Shown here: one piece after another, positions 34,402 through 45,770 of the stretch
Numbering within the stretch: the first letter of the stretch is position 1
How the letters are laid out: each line of letters starts with the position of its first letter
Source: Ambrosia x helenae
Lineage: Eukaryota > Streptophyta > Magnoliopsida > Asterales > Asteraceae
DNA: 64,000 nt
NCBI GenBank assembly: GCA_030844895.1
Contig: CM061231.1
Coordinates: 34,791,149 to 34,855,148 of the forward strand
Direction of reading: 5' to 3'
Translations under genes and position numbers: made by a program
Notes under the pieces: model-generated
Databases searched by the model: none
Seen by the model: only the letters and a program-made list of their open reading frames with translations
Told to the model about the DNA's origin: nothing

Positions 34402-34406
<5 letters not shown>

Positions 34407-34492
<86 letters not shown>
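34407..34492. repeat. (AAT)n microsatellite
   Basis: Uninterrupted trinucleotide run. The asparagine stretch it would encode in one frame is a by-product. Confidence 0.95.
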
Positions 34493-34496
<4 letters not shown>

Positions 34497-34843
34497 CCTA
34501 TCACCGTCTCCTCTCTCGTTCCCATCAGACACCATCACCAAAAATCACCGTCCGTCACCATCCCACCACCATCACCAAAACCACCGTCGTCAAACACACC
34601 GCCGTCTGTCTGTTCGTCACCACAAAAGATCAAAGCATCCAAAACGACCCCTTCCACAGCCACGAAGCACCGTTCCTCTGTTCAGATCTGTGTCACCGTC
34701 CCACCATTGTCCCACCGTCCCACCACCATCCATAGCCACAAATACGATCTGTTTCAGAGTCGTGTATGTGTGTTAGAGAGATAGCCGGGTGTGTGTGTGT
34801 GTGTGTTAGAGAGAGAGAGACGTGTGTGTTAGAGAGAGAGACT

Positions 34844-34894
<51 letters not shown>

Positions 34895-35120
34895 TGAAAG
34901 TGATAGAGATGATGATGATTTTTTTTTTTAAATAAAAGATTCTGCCAGATTTAAAAGGTGTGGGGTGGGGTAGGGTGTGGGGGTAAATTACTTTTATGCC
35001 CTTAATTATTATAATGATATAGGGTATATGTGTCACCTTATCATTGTAGGAGAGTTCTCAAGTTCTCATAACTCAAGGGGGTTCTCATATGAACCCATTC
35101 CTATATATATATATATATAT

Positions 35121-35579
35121 GGTAGAGATCCTAAGAGAACGCTAAGCTAATTTAGATATGTGAGAACCATTCTGGACCACTCATTTCTTTAAGACATTTT
35201 TTTCTTTTTTCTTTTTTGCTAAATCGCACCTTTTACTGCAAGGATAACTTGTTTTTTTATGCATATATGTATATTATTAATTTTCAATTATACATATGTG
35301 TATATTGTAAAACATATATGTATGATGCTTATTTTTCAAATTGAAACACATGTTCGTACACATAATCTTCCTTTCTATACATGTATGTGCAATCATTTCC
35401 AAACATTTGTACATATAAGTACATTATCAAAACATGTACCCACATACCTGTATAATATTTATTTTGTAGTTTTAGACACGTATTGTAAGTACACTTCGTG
35501 TATGTCCCCAACCAGTGATAGGTCTATTTTAGTCGTAGGCATGTGTATAATGTTGATATAGTATTTAGACAACATTTTG
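35121..35579. mobile_element. left end of (TA)n-bounded element E6
   Basis: Begins ggtagagatcctaagagaac after a TA tract, with ttagatatgtgagaaccatt. Short near-palindromes (tatacatatgtgtata, gtacatataagtac, tacatgtatgtgc) are scattered to 35560. The right end is not certain; catccatccc followed by tatatata at 38264-38285 is a candidate. Confidence 0.4.
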
Positions 35580-36385
35580 TAGTTGCATCAAATGATTTTC
35601 ACTGTTTTTAGCCTTCAGGCGTATGAGCCTCAGATGTAGGAGTCCTAGGGCGCAAGAGTCTTCTATGCCTAATACCCATTAGGCTCATGATTTGTTTCAT
35701 TATTCTTTTTTTTTCATTATTTATATTTGATTTTTGATTGTATTTCTTCTATCAATTCTTTCTTTCATTTCTTATTCTGTCTATGAATAATTTGTTAAAC
35801 TGTAGATCGATTTTGAATAAGTGATTCATGAATTATCTGATTGCTGATTATAAAATTCCTTTTCTATTTCAGTTTCATTTGATTCATCTATTTCTCTCGG
35901 TATAAATAATGGAATTTTATTTCGTTTTAAAAGTTCTTTTCGTCTTTGTTTTAGAAATAAAAGAGCTTTTGTTTCTTTCTTTTTTTCTTTTTAAATTTTT
36001 TAAAGCTGTTCGAACTCTAAAATTGAATTTTTGATTTTGACTTTATAGTCTATATCTTTAAAAATGGGTTCAAAAAGGAAGGTGTTTTTTCATAGAGGAC
36101 TAAAAAGGATATTTCGTTTCCATTCCCGAAACTGTTAAAAAGCAAGAATGCCCACCCTGTAAAAGGGTGACTTTGGTTCTCATTTTGTAACTTTTGCTTC
36201 TATATTAAAGACACGTCCAGTTGCTCCCGAATTTTCTTGTGATTGATATCTTGTGTTGTTTATCATTTCCTTAACATTACACGACTAACAACGACCATTT
36301 TCATTGATTTCCGCATTTGAATCGAGTTTACGCGTGTAATCAATTCTTGTTTGACAAGAATCAGTCCTACAAGTGGTATCATAGC
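35580..36385 (+). mobile_element. copia LTR 3' part with primer binding site
   Basis: The LTR appears to end in cctaca at 36371, followed by TGGTATCATAGC (36374-36385), one change from the initiator tRNA-Met binding site used by plant copia elements. The LTR left end was not found, so the start is a guess. Confidence 0.55.
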
Positions 36386-37165
36386 TTTGGCTCGATTACA
36401 CGTGTTGTTAGTGCTTGGTAGTAATCAGATCTGGATTTTATAGCAAAAGTTCGAGTTTTGTTAGAAAAAACCCACTTTAAAGCTTTAAAATGGTTTTAGG
36501 TGACTTTTGATTGATTTTGTTGTTTGGATGCTTATTTTGACTCCATAAACATGTTTATAAAGTGTTTTTAATATAGATTTAGATAAAATAACAACACTAT
36601 AGACTTGTTTGGAAAGTGTTTCTGCACAAAACCTGATCATTTGATTGTTAAAAACAAGTCCAACTCGAAAAACTTGTTCTTCAAGCTTTGAATACCCTCA
36701 TTTTCTTCAAAAAACAAGGAAGAACAACGGTTCAGGCGTAAGAGTGACTATGAGGCGTATAAAATACTATCAAGGGTAGTAAAGAATATTAGACGTAGGA
36801 GACTCATACACATGATACTCATACACCTTACTCAAACACCTAATTCTCATATACTTGACTCATACACCTGATTGACTTTCTTTGGCCAAGTTAACTTTCT
36901 TTGATCAAAGTTGACTTTCTTTGACCAAAGTTGACTTTTTAGACCAAGTTGACTTTATTTGACAAGAGTTGATGTCTTTGACCAAAAATGACTTTCTTTG
37001 ATCAAGTTAACCTTTGTTGACCAAGTTTTCTTTCGTTGACTTTTTTGTTGTATGTATAGAGTAGTAGGTATCAAGATGCAGTTTAAAAAGAAGACTAGTT
37101 ATGATGCTTTAAATAAGTTGGCTTGGCTGCTACCATCACAGAGATCAAACGCTTTATCACATTAT
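36386..37165 (+). mobile_element. copia leader remnant with TTGAC-rich minisatellite
   Basis: Untranslated leader of the copia remnant. At 36871-37040 a degenerate unit of about 19 bp (ttgactttctttgaccaag) is repeated roughly nine times. A Met at 37076 could be a gag start, but the frame is cut by the hAT-like element at 37166. Confidence 0.5.
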
Positions 37166-38159
37166 CAGTGGCGAAGCTTAAGATTTTGGTCCGGGAGGTT
37201 GGAAATCACCAATCACGGGGACGGTACCTAATTTTTTTTCTATAGCTATGTTTTGAATTATATGTTTGGGTCGATGTTTCGATTCGGGTTGAGTCAAACA
37301 TTAAATACAATAATATCAAAGTTCTAAGCATCATTTAACAAAAAATTGAACAAAGACACTAAAACATTAAAAAAAATGTTATGGTTTTATTCTTCCCATA
37401 GTATAATCTAATCACATAAACATTAATCAAGTCATAATTATTTTCAAACCTAATTGCCTAATTATCCAAAGCAGAATAATAAAAATAAATGACGAACTAG
37501 ACATAATAATAAAAATTAAAAAAACACCACCGCCAATTGTAAATTATCCAAAGTAGAACTTCAACACTCAACGACAACAAGACAAAACTAAATATTATGT
37601 TGGCCTATTGGGTGTTTGATCAAAGTATGAAAATTGAAAAATGAAATTAGTTATGTACCTGGATGGAATGATCGGCTTGAATGCTTGATTATTTTTTATT
37701 TTTGAATGAAGACAAATATTATATGATTCAAACTTGAAAATGAAAGTATAAACTCTTGGGGGTGATGATTGAGATTCAGAGACACAGAGGAGAGGGACGA
37801 GGGTTTTTGGTTAAAAGTTTTATACTTTTGAGTGGGCTTATAAATTGAGTTTTCCTAAAAAAAAATGAGCTAAATAAAACAATTGGGTTTTACCTCTTAA
37901 AATGGATCCAAAAGAAAAAAAACAAAGAAAAACGATAAACTCGGTTAAAACAATTGATATTTGGGAACCTTGTATCATCCGATATATCATTAGTTTTTGT
38001 TTATATAATATACCTATCTTTTTCAAAAAAAAAGGGAGGGAGGTCAAAACCGTATATACCTAAAAAATTCTATACGGATGCTTATATAAACGGAATTTCT
38101 AAGCGAAAATTCGAGGGGGTTCGGCCACTCCTCCCCGCCCCTTCATAGTTGCGCCACTG
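37166..38159. mobile_element. hAT-like non-autonomous element (994 bp)
   Basis: Terminal inverted repeats CAGTGGCG...CGCCACTG resemble Tip100-type hAT ends. No transposase sequence. The right flank is hidden by the gap three bases later, so the 8-bp duplication cannot be tested. Confidence 0.6.
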
Positions 38160-38162
38160 CAC

Positions 38163-38262
38163 NNNNNNNNNNNNNNNNNNNNNNNNNNNNNNNNNNNNNN
38201 NNNNNNNNNNNNNNNNNNNNNNNNNNNNNNNNNNNNNNNNNNNNNNNNNNNNNNNNNNNNNN
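38163..38262. other. assembly gap (100 N)
   Basis: Exactly 100 undetermined bases; true size unknown. Confidence 0.99.
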
Positions 38263-39601
38263 ATAATCATCCATCCCTATATATACATGAGGAGCTATAT
38301 CTAAAAGGAAGGTCAACAACAACCTTTCCATGATTTGCTCAATCACAAAAATTACATTAAGAATTATATTAAATGTCTATTGACTATTTAATCGGCTATT
38401 AATATGTAACCGATACACCATGTACAATGCCGATTGGCAACTTGCCTCACTATTGCGCGGGAGAAGGACATGTTCCCTAGCATCATGGCTTATCGCGATT
38501 CTAAATACAATGTTACGCATCATATTTTGTCATATAATTGTGCTCACCTCACTCACTCTCGTGGTGGGTGGGCTTGTGTCAACGACGTTGTTGTTGCTTC
38601 TATGAGCCTAAGCTAGAATGAATAGCTAGGTGATCATCTAGCTAGCTTGTTCACGACACCCATTTTCCGTTTACGTCCATAAACCTTTTACCGGCCAAAA
38701 ATGAATTGATGTTAGTGCACTGCAATTAGATCATAACTCTCCCGGCCATAAAATGCATTGGATGATAAATCGTTAGTATTATGATGATACTCATTGCACC
38801 TTTTGATGCAAACTGTTGATCTTTTAAAAAGAGCATAAAAAGAATATGCAAATGGGTCCACTTTTGTCATTCATGAAATGATACAACTCATAGCTGTGTA
38901 ATTATTGGTGACTTCTACGACAATAAAGAATCATATTTGAAGTTCACGTGTATTGTCTATAAAGGGGATAACCTTGCATCAGTCGACCTCGACTATAAAT
39001 AAAGGTTCATTTAAAAAAAAATGTTTTAAGCTTTTTTTTTTTTTAAATAGATTATTAATTACGCTATGTAGTTTGTAGTTTTTAGACCGATCTAATCAAT
39101 CGACCGCGCAAAAATCCTAAATCACCATTGATCAACAACTGCACGAGTTGAGTCCACGCTTTACAATTTCAGTTTCAGTTTCATTCTTAATGATTGTTGT
39201 GTTTGTTGTGTATTGACCAAATCATATTTCGATTGATATCAAATCAAAGAAATGGGTTACAAATGAAGGTTAGTTGATAAGCATGGTTACTTTTTTTTTT
39301 TTTTTTTTTTAAATCAAGATATGATAGATAAAGATTAAATAGATAGTAAATAATGTACGTGGTGGTCAGAAATACATGAAGGCCGGGTTATGGTTACTTG
39401 TAACATACATATATCGAGCAACTGGCATGAAATCAACTATTCTAAACATAAAGTGGATTTTGGTTCAATGAAGAAACTTTTAGAACTGAAATTTGTAATA
39501 GAAATTGAAATATAAACGAACTGGTGGGGGTGGTCATGTCTACGACAATGGTCATGGTGGTGATCATGGTTGTTGTGGGTGTCGATGGTGGTGTGTGGCT
39601 G
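38263..39601. other. no recognised gene
   Basis: A short open stretch on the plus strand at about 38410-38610 has protein-like composition (EKDMFPSIMAYRDSKYNVTH) but I cannot assign it. Poly-T runs lie at 39030 and 39291. Nothing else recognised. Confidence 0.4.
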
Positions 39602-39718
39602 TAAGTCAATGGTATTGATTGTATTCATTGAATAACCTTGTACATGTCCCTCTTCTTATAAGGATGAATAGGCGAGATACAGGAGAGAAATATGGGTAAC
39701 ATATGAAGACCATTGACA
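39602..39718 (+). mobile_element. short LTR copy, plus orientation
   Basis: About 120 bp beginning tgtaagtcaatggtattgat. Its text (cctcttcttataaggatgaa, then ggcgagatacagg) matches the reverse complement of 41113-41236, so two copies lie in inverted orientation. Confidence 0.6.
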
Positions 39719-40379
39719 GGGTCGGTCCTGAAAATCAGGTGCCTGGGCCGAACCGCGAAAATATGTGCCTCTTAGTTAGGTCTTTTAAGCAAAGTTTTCA
39801 TAACTGAAGCGGACGTTGAACCGGTGTCCTTACCGGTTCCCTAGTCGGAACCGGTCGAAAGGATATATAACTGAAAGTGTCATAATAATTATAAAAAATA
39901 ATTGTTTGGCTAATTGGCCCATAAAAAAACCACAATTTCTTAAAATTTTATAATAATTTGATAGGCCATTATTTTATGTCTAAACTTCAAAAGCTTTTAA
40001 TAAAATGAATTTAACTTGCATCATGGGCCAAAGTATGAGACAATTACTGCTTTGTAGTATGACTATATATTAAAATTTACTTCAAAGGTTGAACAATTAC
40101 TGTACCACAACACAAATCTCAAGTAACACACTTCAACCTTTTTTTATTTCTGTCGTTTCCTTCCGATCTAGTTTATCATGTATGACTCATCTTCTTTCTT
40201 ATCTACTCTTCACCTTCTTGCGTTTATAACCAGTGATGTTTAAGATGAGATATTTTTTTGGGTCAAAAAACAGAAGGAAAATATTTACAGAAAAAAACAC
40301 ACGTCGCTGCTCAAAGTGCCCTTTTAGAATTAGGCCCGGGCCGGGAGTCATTCCCCGCACCCCTTAGGGCCAGCCCTGA
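39719..40379. mobile_element. hAT-like insertion in the LTR copy
   Basis: Starts cagggtcggtcctga and ends ttagggccagccctg, imperfect inverted repeats of hAT type (CAGGG). Flanks ccattga and acattga are near copies. No transposase seen. Confidence 0.5.
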
Positions 40380-41112
40380 CATTGACTCTCCTAGTCAACC
40401 TAGCAAAGACCATTGACTCTCCTAATCAATCTAATAAAGACTATTGACTCTTATAATATTTTACATTTAATTTAATATTCTAATACTTTCCGGAGTCAAA
40501 ATGGAAGGAAACCAGAAGCTCAGACTGGGAAAACCAAAACATAGAAGAAAAAAAAAAAACAATAATAATAAACGGTCTTCAATATTGGTCAATAACTTTT
40601 GCATAATCTCATAATCTTGAAATCCATAATCTTCAATGAAAATCCACGACTTTAATGATCCTATTATCCGATATGAGTTCTCCAGTGCGGCAAGGCGGCG
40701 ACAAGTAGCGGCGCGGCGGCGGATCGTAGTCAGCAAGCAGCGCGGTGGGGGACCTAGTCCAATAAGCAGCGGCGTCGGGGCGGCAAGGGAGTGGCATGAC
40801 GGAAAAAAACGGAATCAATAAGATGGGAGGTAGGCAGTCACTTTGGCGGCGGCTGTGGGATGCTATGGTGTTTCGAAAATAGATTTGATATAATGGCAAG
40901 AACCTAGAACGAAAATTGAGACTTATTTAAAACGGAATAGAAAAGTGAAACTTGCAAACGGAAAAAAAGGGGAAAAGCGGCCAGACAGGGTGACGGCGGC
41001 GGTGACAGCTCGCCGCCCTGTCTAGGGTTTTTCTAGGCGGTGACGGCTAGGGTTTGTGTTTTCTGGGTGGTGCAGCGGAAACAGTATAGAGCCTAGGCTG
41101 GCTCTGATACAA
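40380..41112 (-). mobile_element. internal region of a small copia/TRIM-like element
   Basis: Read on the minus strand from the primer binding site at 41111-41101 (TGTATCAGAGC). It holds GC-rich segments (40680-40800, 40975-41060), one with arms agacaggg/ccctgtct around 40983-41025. The string ctaataaagac(t/c)attgactc at 40431 recurs at 41282, a direct repeat. No coding frame recognised. Confidence 0.45.
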
Positions 41113-41236
41113 TGTAAGTCAATGGTATTCATATGTTAACCCATATTTCTCTCCCTGTATCTCGCCTATTCATCCTTATAAGAAGAGGGACATTGTACAA
41201 GGTTATTCAATGAATACAATCAATACCATATAGTCA
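41113..41236 (-). repeat. short LTR copy, minus orientation, next to PBS
   Basis: 124 bp, TG...CA, with a tRNA-Met type primer binding site one base from its inner end (41101-41111). Confidence 0.6.
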
Positions 41237-41807
41237 ATGGTCTTCAATGTTACCTATATTTCTCTCCTGTATCTCGCCTAATCAACCTAATAAAGACCAT
41301 TGACTCTTATAATATTTACATTTAATTTAATATTCTAATAGTGACGATCATATAGGGGGTGGTGATGACGACGGAGAGCGAAGATTGTGTTGCGGTTTTG
41401 GGGACAGTATATGTGGTGTAGTTGGGGCTCAAATGAGTGACACGGATAGTAGTGATGATGATGAGATGGTGGAAAAATGTAATTTGTTTGGTTGAATTTC
41501 TTTTCTTTGCTACTTGAAAGAAATGATATTATTACCTTTATTTCTAGGTACTTAAGACATTCATCAAACTAAGTATTTGCAAACGTATAATAAAATGATA
41601 TTGTACTTTATACCTGCTCATATATTCTATAACTTTACTTTATAAAAGAAGTAAAGAAGCAAAAGAGGAGATTCTTTAAAGGTCATCTTTGTAATTGATA
41701 CATTTACTTGAATCAACATGTCCTTTTATTTGTTAGAAACAAAAGGGTATGTGTATTCATTCCTTTGTTTCAAAATGTTTTATATACGCTAAATGAATTT
41801 TGCATTA
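41237..41807. other. no gene seen
   Basis: Begins with the direct repeat unit that also lies at 40425-40488; the rest is AT-rich without recognisable features. Confidence 0.5.
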
Positions 41808-41924
41808 AACAAGGATTTCAGCTAGGAAAGAAGTCCGGTTAACTTTTTGACGGATCCACTTGAGGGGCGGTCCACCTTAAGGCCAGCGGATGTCTTTGTG
41901 TTTGGGTGGGCACAGGGCAAACAC
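41808..41924 (+). pseudogene. R2-like gene copy 2, endonuclease part before the copia insertion
   Basis: Encodes ISARKEV then, after a one-base shift, LEGRSTLRPADVFVFGW and AQGK, homologous to the minus-strand copy at about 10340-10210. The RPAD motif is the first acidic part of a PD-(D/E)xK-like core. It is cut at 41924 by the tandem copia element and resumes at 44258; the codons join correctly when the insertion is removed. The 5' end at about 41808 is abrupt, as in 5'-truncated LINE insertions. Confidence 0.8.
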
Positions 41925-44257
41925 TATTAGAGATGCACCAATTCTCCATGTTATTAATTGTATATTTTGAATATGTATTTCAAGTCAAAGTCCAAGTCAT
42001 ATTCATAGTCATGGTCATAGTCAAAGTATAGTCAAAGAGTTTTATTACTATTAATTGTAGGGTAAATAATGTCTCTTCCTCCTTGTATACATATCTTGTA
42101 CGAATTATGAATAAATGTGGTTGATCATTCTCTTATATGGTATCAGAGCATTATCTCCAACGAGAAAGCTCTTGATCCTATCAACATGGGAACCGTCGTC
42201 CATCACCTCTAAATTTCTTTTCAGGCTACTGCAATCTCCACCATGTTTACCTAAAGCTCCCTTTCTTCAACTATTCCGTGATCACCATCACTCTAAAACT
42301 CATTAAAACATCCCCTACTATTTCTTTTAGTCATCTCTCCAACGTCTCAAAACTCACATCTACCAACATCTTCAAATAGATTACCCACCCCTACCTTAAA
42401 TAATGATTCTCCTTATTTTCACCTTTTCCCTATCTATCCAAACTATGAAAAACTTCATAGTTTCGGTTCCTTATCATACCCTTGGTTATGACCATACTCT
42501 AAACATAAACTTGAGTCTCGGTCAAAACCGTGCATTTTATTGGCTACTTATCCTCTCAAAAGTGCTTTTCATCTTCTTGATCCCCTCACTCATCAGATCT
42601 ACATCACTTCTGTCATGTCCACTTTCTTGAACATATTTTTCCCTATGAATCCCTTTCTCAAACCTCTACTTCCATCTCACCCTCACCCGACACTTTGTTA
42701 CTCTTTCAAAATTCTAGATAACTTATTCTCCTTCTACCTGGTTTTGCAAAACCTAAAATCTTTTTTTTTGTGCCACAACCATTGTGTTCCGGACAAACTG
42801 TATCTCTAATCTTCTATCACCTATTCGTTTACCCTCTGATCATTCTTCTCAATTTCTCTTATATGGCTTTTAACCATCTCTATTTAATCCATATAAGAGA
42901 TGCACCAAATTTTTTTTTATTCATGTTCTTCACCTACAATATTACAAAAAAAAAAACACAATGTATTTTCTCTTGATTCATCTGGTTAATCAAGTTCATC
43001 TTTCTTTACATCTTCAACTTCATCAACTTCTTCTCTTGCTCAAACAATGACACCATCTACTTCTATACAAGATTGGACTTATTACAAGGTCGTCCATCTT
43101 GCGGGGACATATTAGAGATGCACCAAATTCTTATTGTTATTAATTGTATATTTTGAATATGTAATTATTTATTTCCAAGTCAAAGTCCAAGTCTTGCTCA
43201 TAGTCAAAGTCTAGTCAAAGGGTTTTATTACTATTAATGGTAGGCTAGATCATGTCTCTTTCTCATTGTATATATAGTGTATGAATTATGAATAAAATGT
43301 GGTTGATCATTTCTCTTATATGGTATCAAAGCATTATCTCCAACGAGAAAATCTTGATCCTATCAGCATGGGAACCATTGCCCATCACTCCTAAATTTCT
43401 TTTCAGGCTACTGTGATCCCCACCATGTCTACCTAAAGCTCATTTTCTTCAACAATTCCCTGATCACCACCACTCTAAATTTCTTTAAAACATCCCCTAC
43501 CATTTTTATCACATTTTCAACATCTCTAAAACTCACATGACTACCAACATCTTCAAAACTCCGATCTCATCGCCTCAAAAGGTCTATCTACCTCACACTA
43601 TTACACTTTGTTACTTCTTCAAAGTTCAAGCGTAAATTATTCTGCTTCTGCATGGTTTTGCAAAACCTAAAATCCTTTTTGTGCCATAACCTTTTTGTTC
43701 CGGACAAAGTGTACCTCTAATCTTCTATCACCTATTCTATTTACCCTCCGATCATTCTTCTCTATTTCACTTTTATAGCTTTTAACCATCTCTATTTCAT
43801 CTATTTAAGAGATGCACCAAATTCTCTTTTATTCATGTCCTTCACCTGCAATAATAAAAAAAAAAAAGAAAAAAAAAACACAAAATGTATTTTCTCTTGA
43901 TTCATCTGCTTAATCAACTTCATCTTTCTTTACATCTTCAACTTCATCAATTTGTTCTCTTGCTCAAACAACAACATCATCTACTTCTATACAAGATTGG
44001 ACTTATTCCAAGGTCGTCCATCTTGCGGGGGCATATTAAAGATGCATCAATTTCTCATTGATATTAATTGTATATTTTGAAATATGTTTTTCAAGTCAAA
44101 GTCCAATTCATATTCATAGTCATGGTCATAGTCAAAGTATAGTCAAAGAGTTTTATTACTATTAATTGTAGGGTAAATAATGTCTCTTCCTCATTGTATA
44201 CATAATTACATATCTTGTACGAATTATGAATAAAATGTGGTTGATCATTCTCTTATA
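41925..44257 (+). mobile_element. tandem copia derivative: LTR-internal-LTR-internal-LTR
   Basis: Three LTRs of 211-224 bp (41925-42137, 43110-43320, 44034-44257) start TATTA(G/A)AG and end CTCTTATA. The first two are followed at once by TGGTATCAGAGC or TGGTATCAAAGC, and the last two are preceded by purine tracts (gcggggaca, gcgggggca). The exact 5-bp duplication aacac flanks the whole unit (41920-41924, 44258-44262). Sharing the middle LTR is the signature of unequal recombination between two copies. Confidence 0.92.
42361..42700 (+). pseudogene. copia pol remnant just after integrase
   Basis: The first internal region encodes NRLPTPTLNNDSP, EKLHSFGSLSYPWL, a stop, then PYSKHKLESRSKPCILL and SAFHLLDPLTHQIYIT, the conserved segment that follows the integrase core in plant copia Pol. 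The element is therefore an internally deleted copia and not a gene-free TRIM. The second internal region is shorter and lacks most of this. Confidence 0.8.
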
Positions 44258-44650
44258 AACACGTGTGCGTTGATTTCACAGGGGTGTCTCCTTTTGGTGG
44301 GACTTCGGGATTCGGGGTTTGTAGCAGGACAAGCAGTCTTAAAAGCTGTGCGTTGATCTCACAGGGGTGTCTCCTTTTGGTGGGACTTCGGGATTCGGGG
44401 TTTGTAGCAGGACAAGCAGTCTTTAAAAGCTGAATCCAAGAAAGTTGACAAACATGAAGCTGCTTATCTGGAAAATCAACACGTCTTTGTGTCATTCGCT
44501 TTTGATACATTTGGGGGCCTTGCTCCCGAAGCAATCCGGTTTTTAGATCGAATGCAAAGGGTGGTGCAGAGTAACTCTCCTGCGGCCAAGGACACAAGCT
44601 TTATTTTTAATAGAGTAGGCTTTATTATTAAAAAAGTGTAGCGGCGCAGC
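44258..44650 (+). pseudogene. R2-like gene copy 2, C-terminal part after the copia insertion
   Basis: Begins within aacac and encodes CVDFTGVSP, the second acidic motif of the endonuclease, then DSGFVAGQAV, HVFVSFAFDTFGGLAPEA, FIFNRVGFIIKKV and stop. An 83-bp tandem duplication (44266-44348, 44349-44432) breaks the frame. The sequence just past the stop (gtagcggcgcagcttgttgc) is the same as at the 3' end of copy 1. Confidence 0.82.
44266..44432 (+). repeat. 83/84-bp tandem duplication in copy 2
   Basis: Both units start tgcgttgat and end aaaagctg and differ by one substitution and one inserted T. Confidence 0.95.
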
Positions 44651-45480
44651 TTGTTGCTCGTTTATTCACCGCTCACTTGTAATTTTTGTTGGTTTTTAAT
44701 TAAATGTAGATTTACAATTGGAAAAAAAAAATTATAACAATAGTAATGAAATTCCAGTGGTTACAATTCTATCAACAGCAGTGTTCTATATTAACCCTCA
44801 TCAGCACTAATTAGTGGGATCAATAACGTCAGTACTAATGTCATCAGCATCAAACACTTTGATAATCTTATTTCATTACATCATTATCAAGTTGAATAAA
44901 TAACAACAATATCAACGCATCATCATGAATTTGTTTCTAATATTGTAGTTTTGAATATGTTACTAAAAGGTTTTAATTAACATGAAAATTTGAAAAATGT
45001 TTTGAGAGGGTTTTATTAGAAGTTCAGAAAATAGTGTTATCGGAAAATAATATCAGTTGCGATATTGACATATTGAAAATATTTCTAACATATGTTTTTT
45101 TTAATGAAAAGAAATGTTAGAAAGAGAAATTTTAATGAAGACACTATGTCAAGAAGGATATTTTGATTTTTGACATACCACATTAATTTTAAAGAGATTA
45201 AAAAGTAGTTTTTAGAAGAAAATATATATCAACATGAATTCCCATACGCTTAAAAGTTAAAATAGTCTTAATAAAATAATATTAATAATGAACACAAATT
45301 TTATTAAAAAAATAATAATAAAAGAAAGGTTAAAAAGAAATTTTAATGAAGACGATATGTGGAGAATGAAACTTTGATATACAATAGTAATTTTAAAGAG
45401 GTTGAAAAGGAGTTAAGAAATATATATCTATCAACGTGAAATTCCCATATGCTTGAGTTTTAACATAAGCTTTGGTTAAA
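44651..45480. other. no gene seen
   Basis: AT-rich. Two diverged direct copies of an agaaattttaatgaagac-containing segment lie near 45125 and 45335. Confidence 0.5.
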
Positions 45481-45770
45481 AACTGGTTAATGGAAACTTA
45501 TATTTGCGCCACGGTTAGGAGGCTCTGGTTTGCTAGGAATGCGTGGATCTTTGAAGGAAAATTCTTACATGTCAACAAAGTGGTGAAGCTCATTAAGGAA
45601 GATGCGTATGTTTGGGTGTGCCATAGATAAAAAATCTCATCTTCGTCTTGGGAAAATTGGTACATTTTGATGTAACGGCTAGCTTGTAATGGAGCTTTGC
45701 TCCTTTTTTTTCGTCTTTTGTTTCCTTTCGTATTTTCATCTACCCGCTAACTCTTTATATTTATATATAT
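45481..45770 (+). pseudogene. LINE ORF2 C-terminal fragment
   Basis: Encodes YICATVRRLWFARNAWIFEG, VVKLIKEDAYVWVCHR, then SSSSWENWYILM after a stop: the C-terminal end of an L1-type ORF2, followed by the 3' UTR with cttgtaatggagctttgctcc and a T-rich stretch. Confidence 0.75.

Larger units (their letters stand above)
33586..35101. mobile_element. (TA)n-bounded element E5
   Basis: Left end ggttgggttattttgagaat; right end gttctcatatgaacccattcc, nearly the same as E1. It lies between TA tracts 33554-33585 and 35102-35120. It carries the palindrome cluster at 33911-34071, an (AAT)n microsatellite, a C-rich block of unknown origin at 34500-34745 and (GA)n/(GT)n runs at 34765-34895. Confidence 0.6.

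Noticed and set aside
34350..34784. Open frame with a long asparagine run on the plus strand
   Set aside because: The Asn run is the (AAT)n microsatellite read in frame, inside a repetitive element. The His/Pro/Ser-rich remainder matches no family I know.
38082..38346. Frames running through the run of N
   Set aside because: They are translated across an assembly gap and carry no information.
42403..42976. Several overlapping Met-initiated hydrophobic frames
   Set aside because: They are in the wrong frame relative to the copia pol remnant at 42361-42700 or are low-complexity pyrimidine-rich sequence.
44253..44597. 114-codon minus-strand frame
   Set aside because: It is antisense to the duplicated C-terminus of the R2-like copy 2; its internal repeat mirrors the 83-bp duplication.
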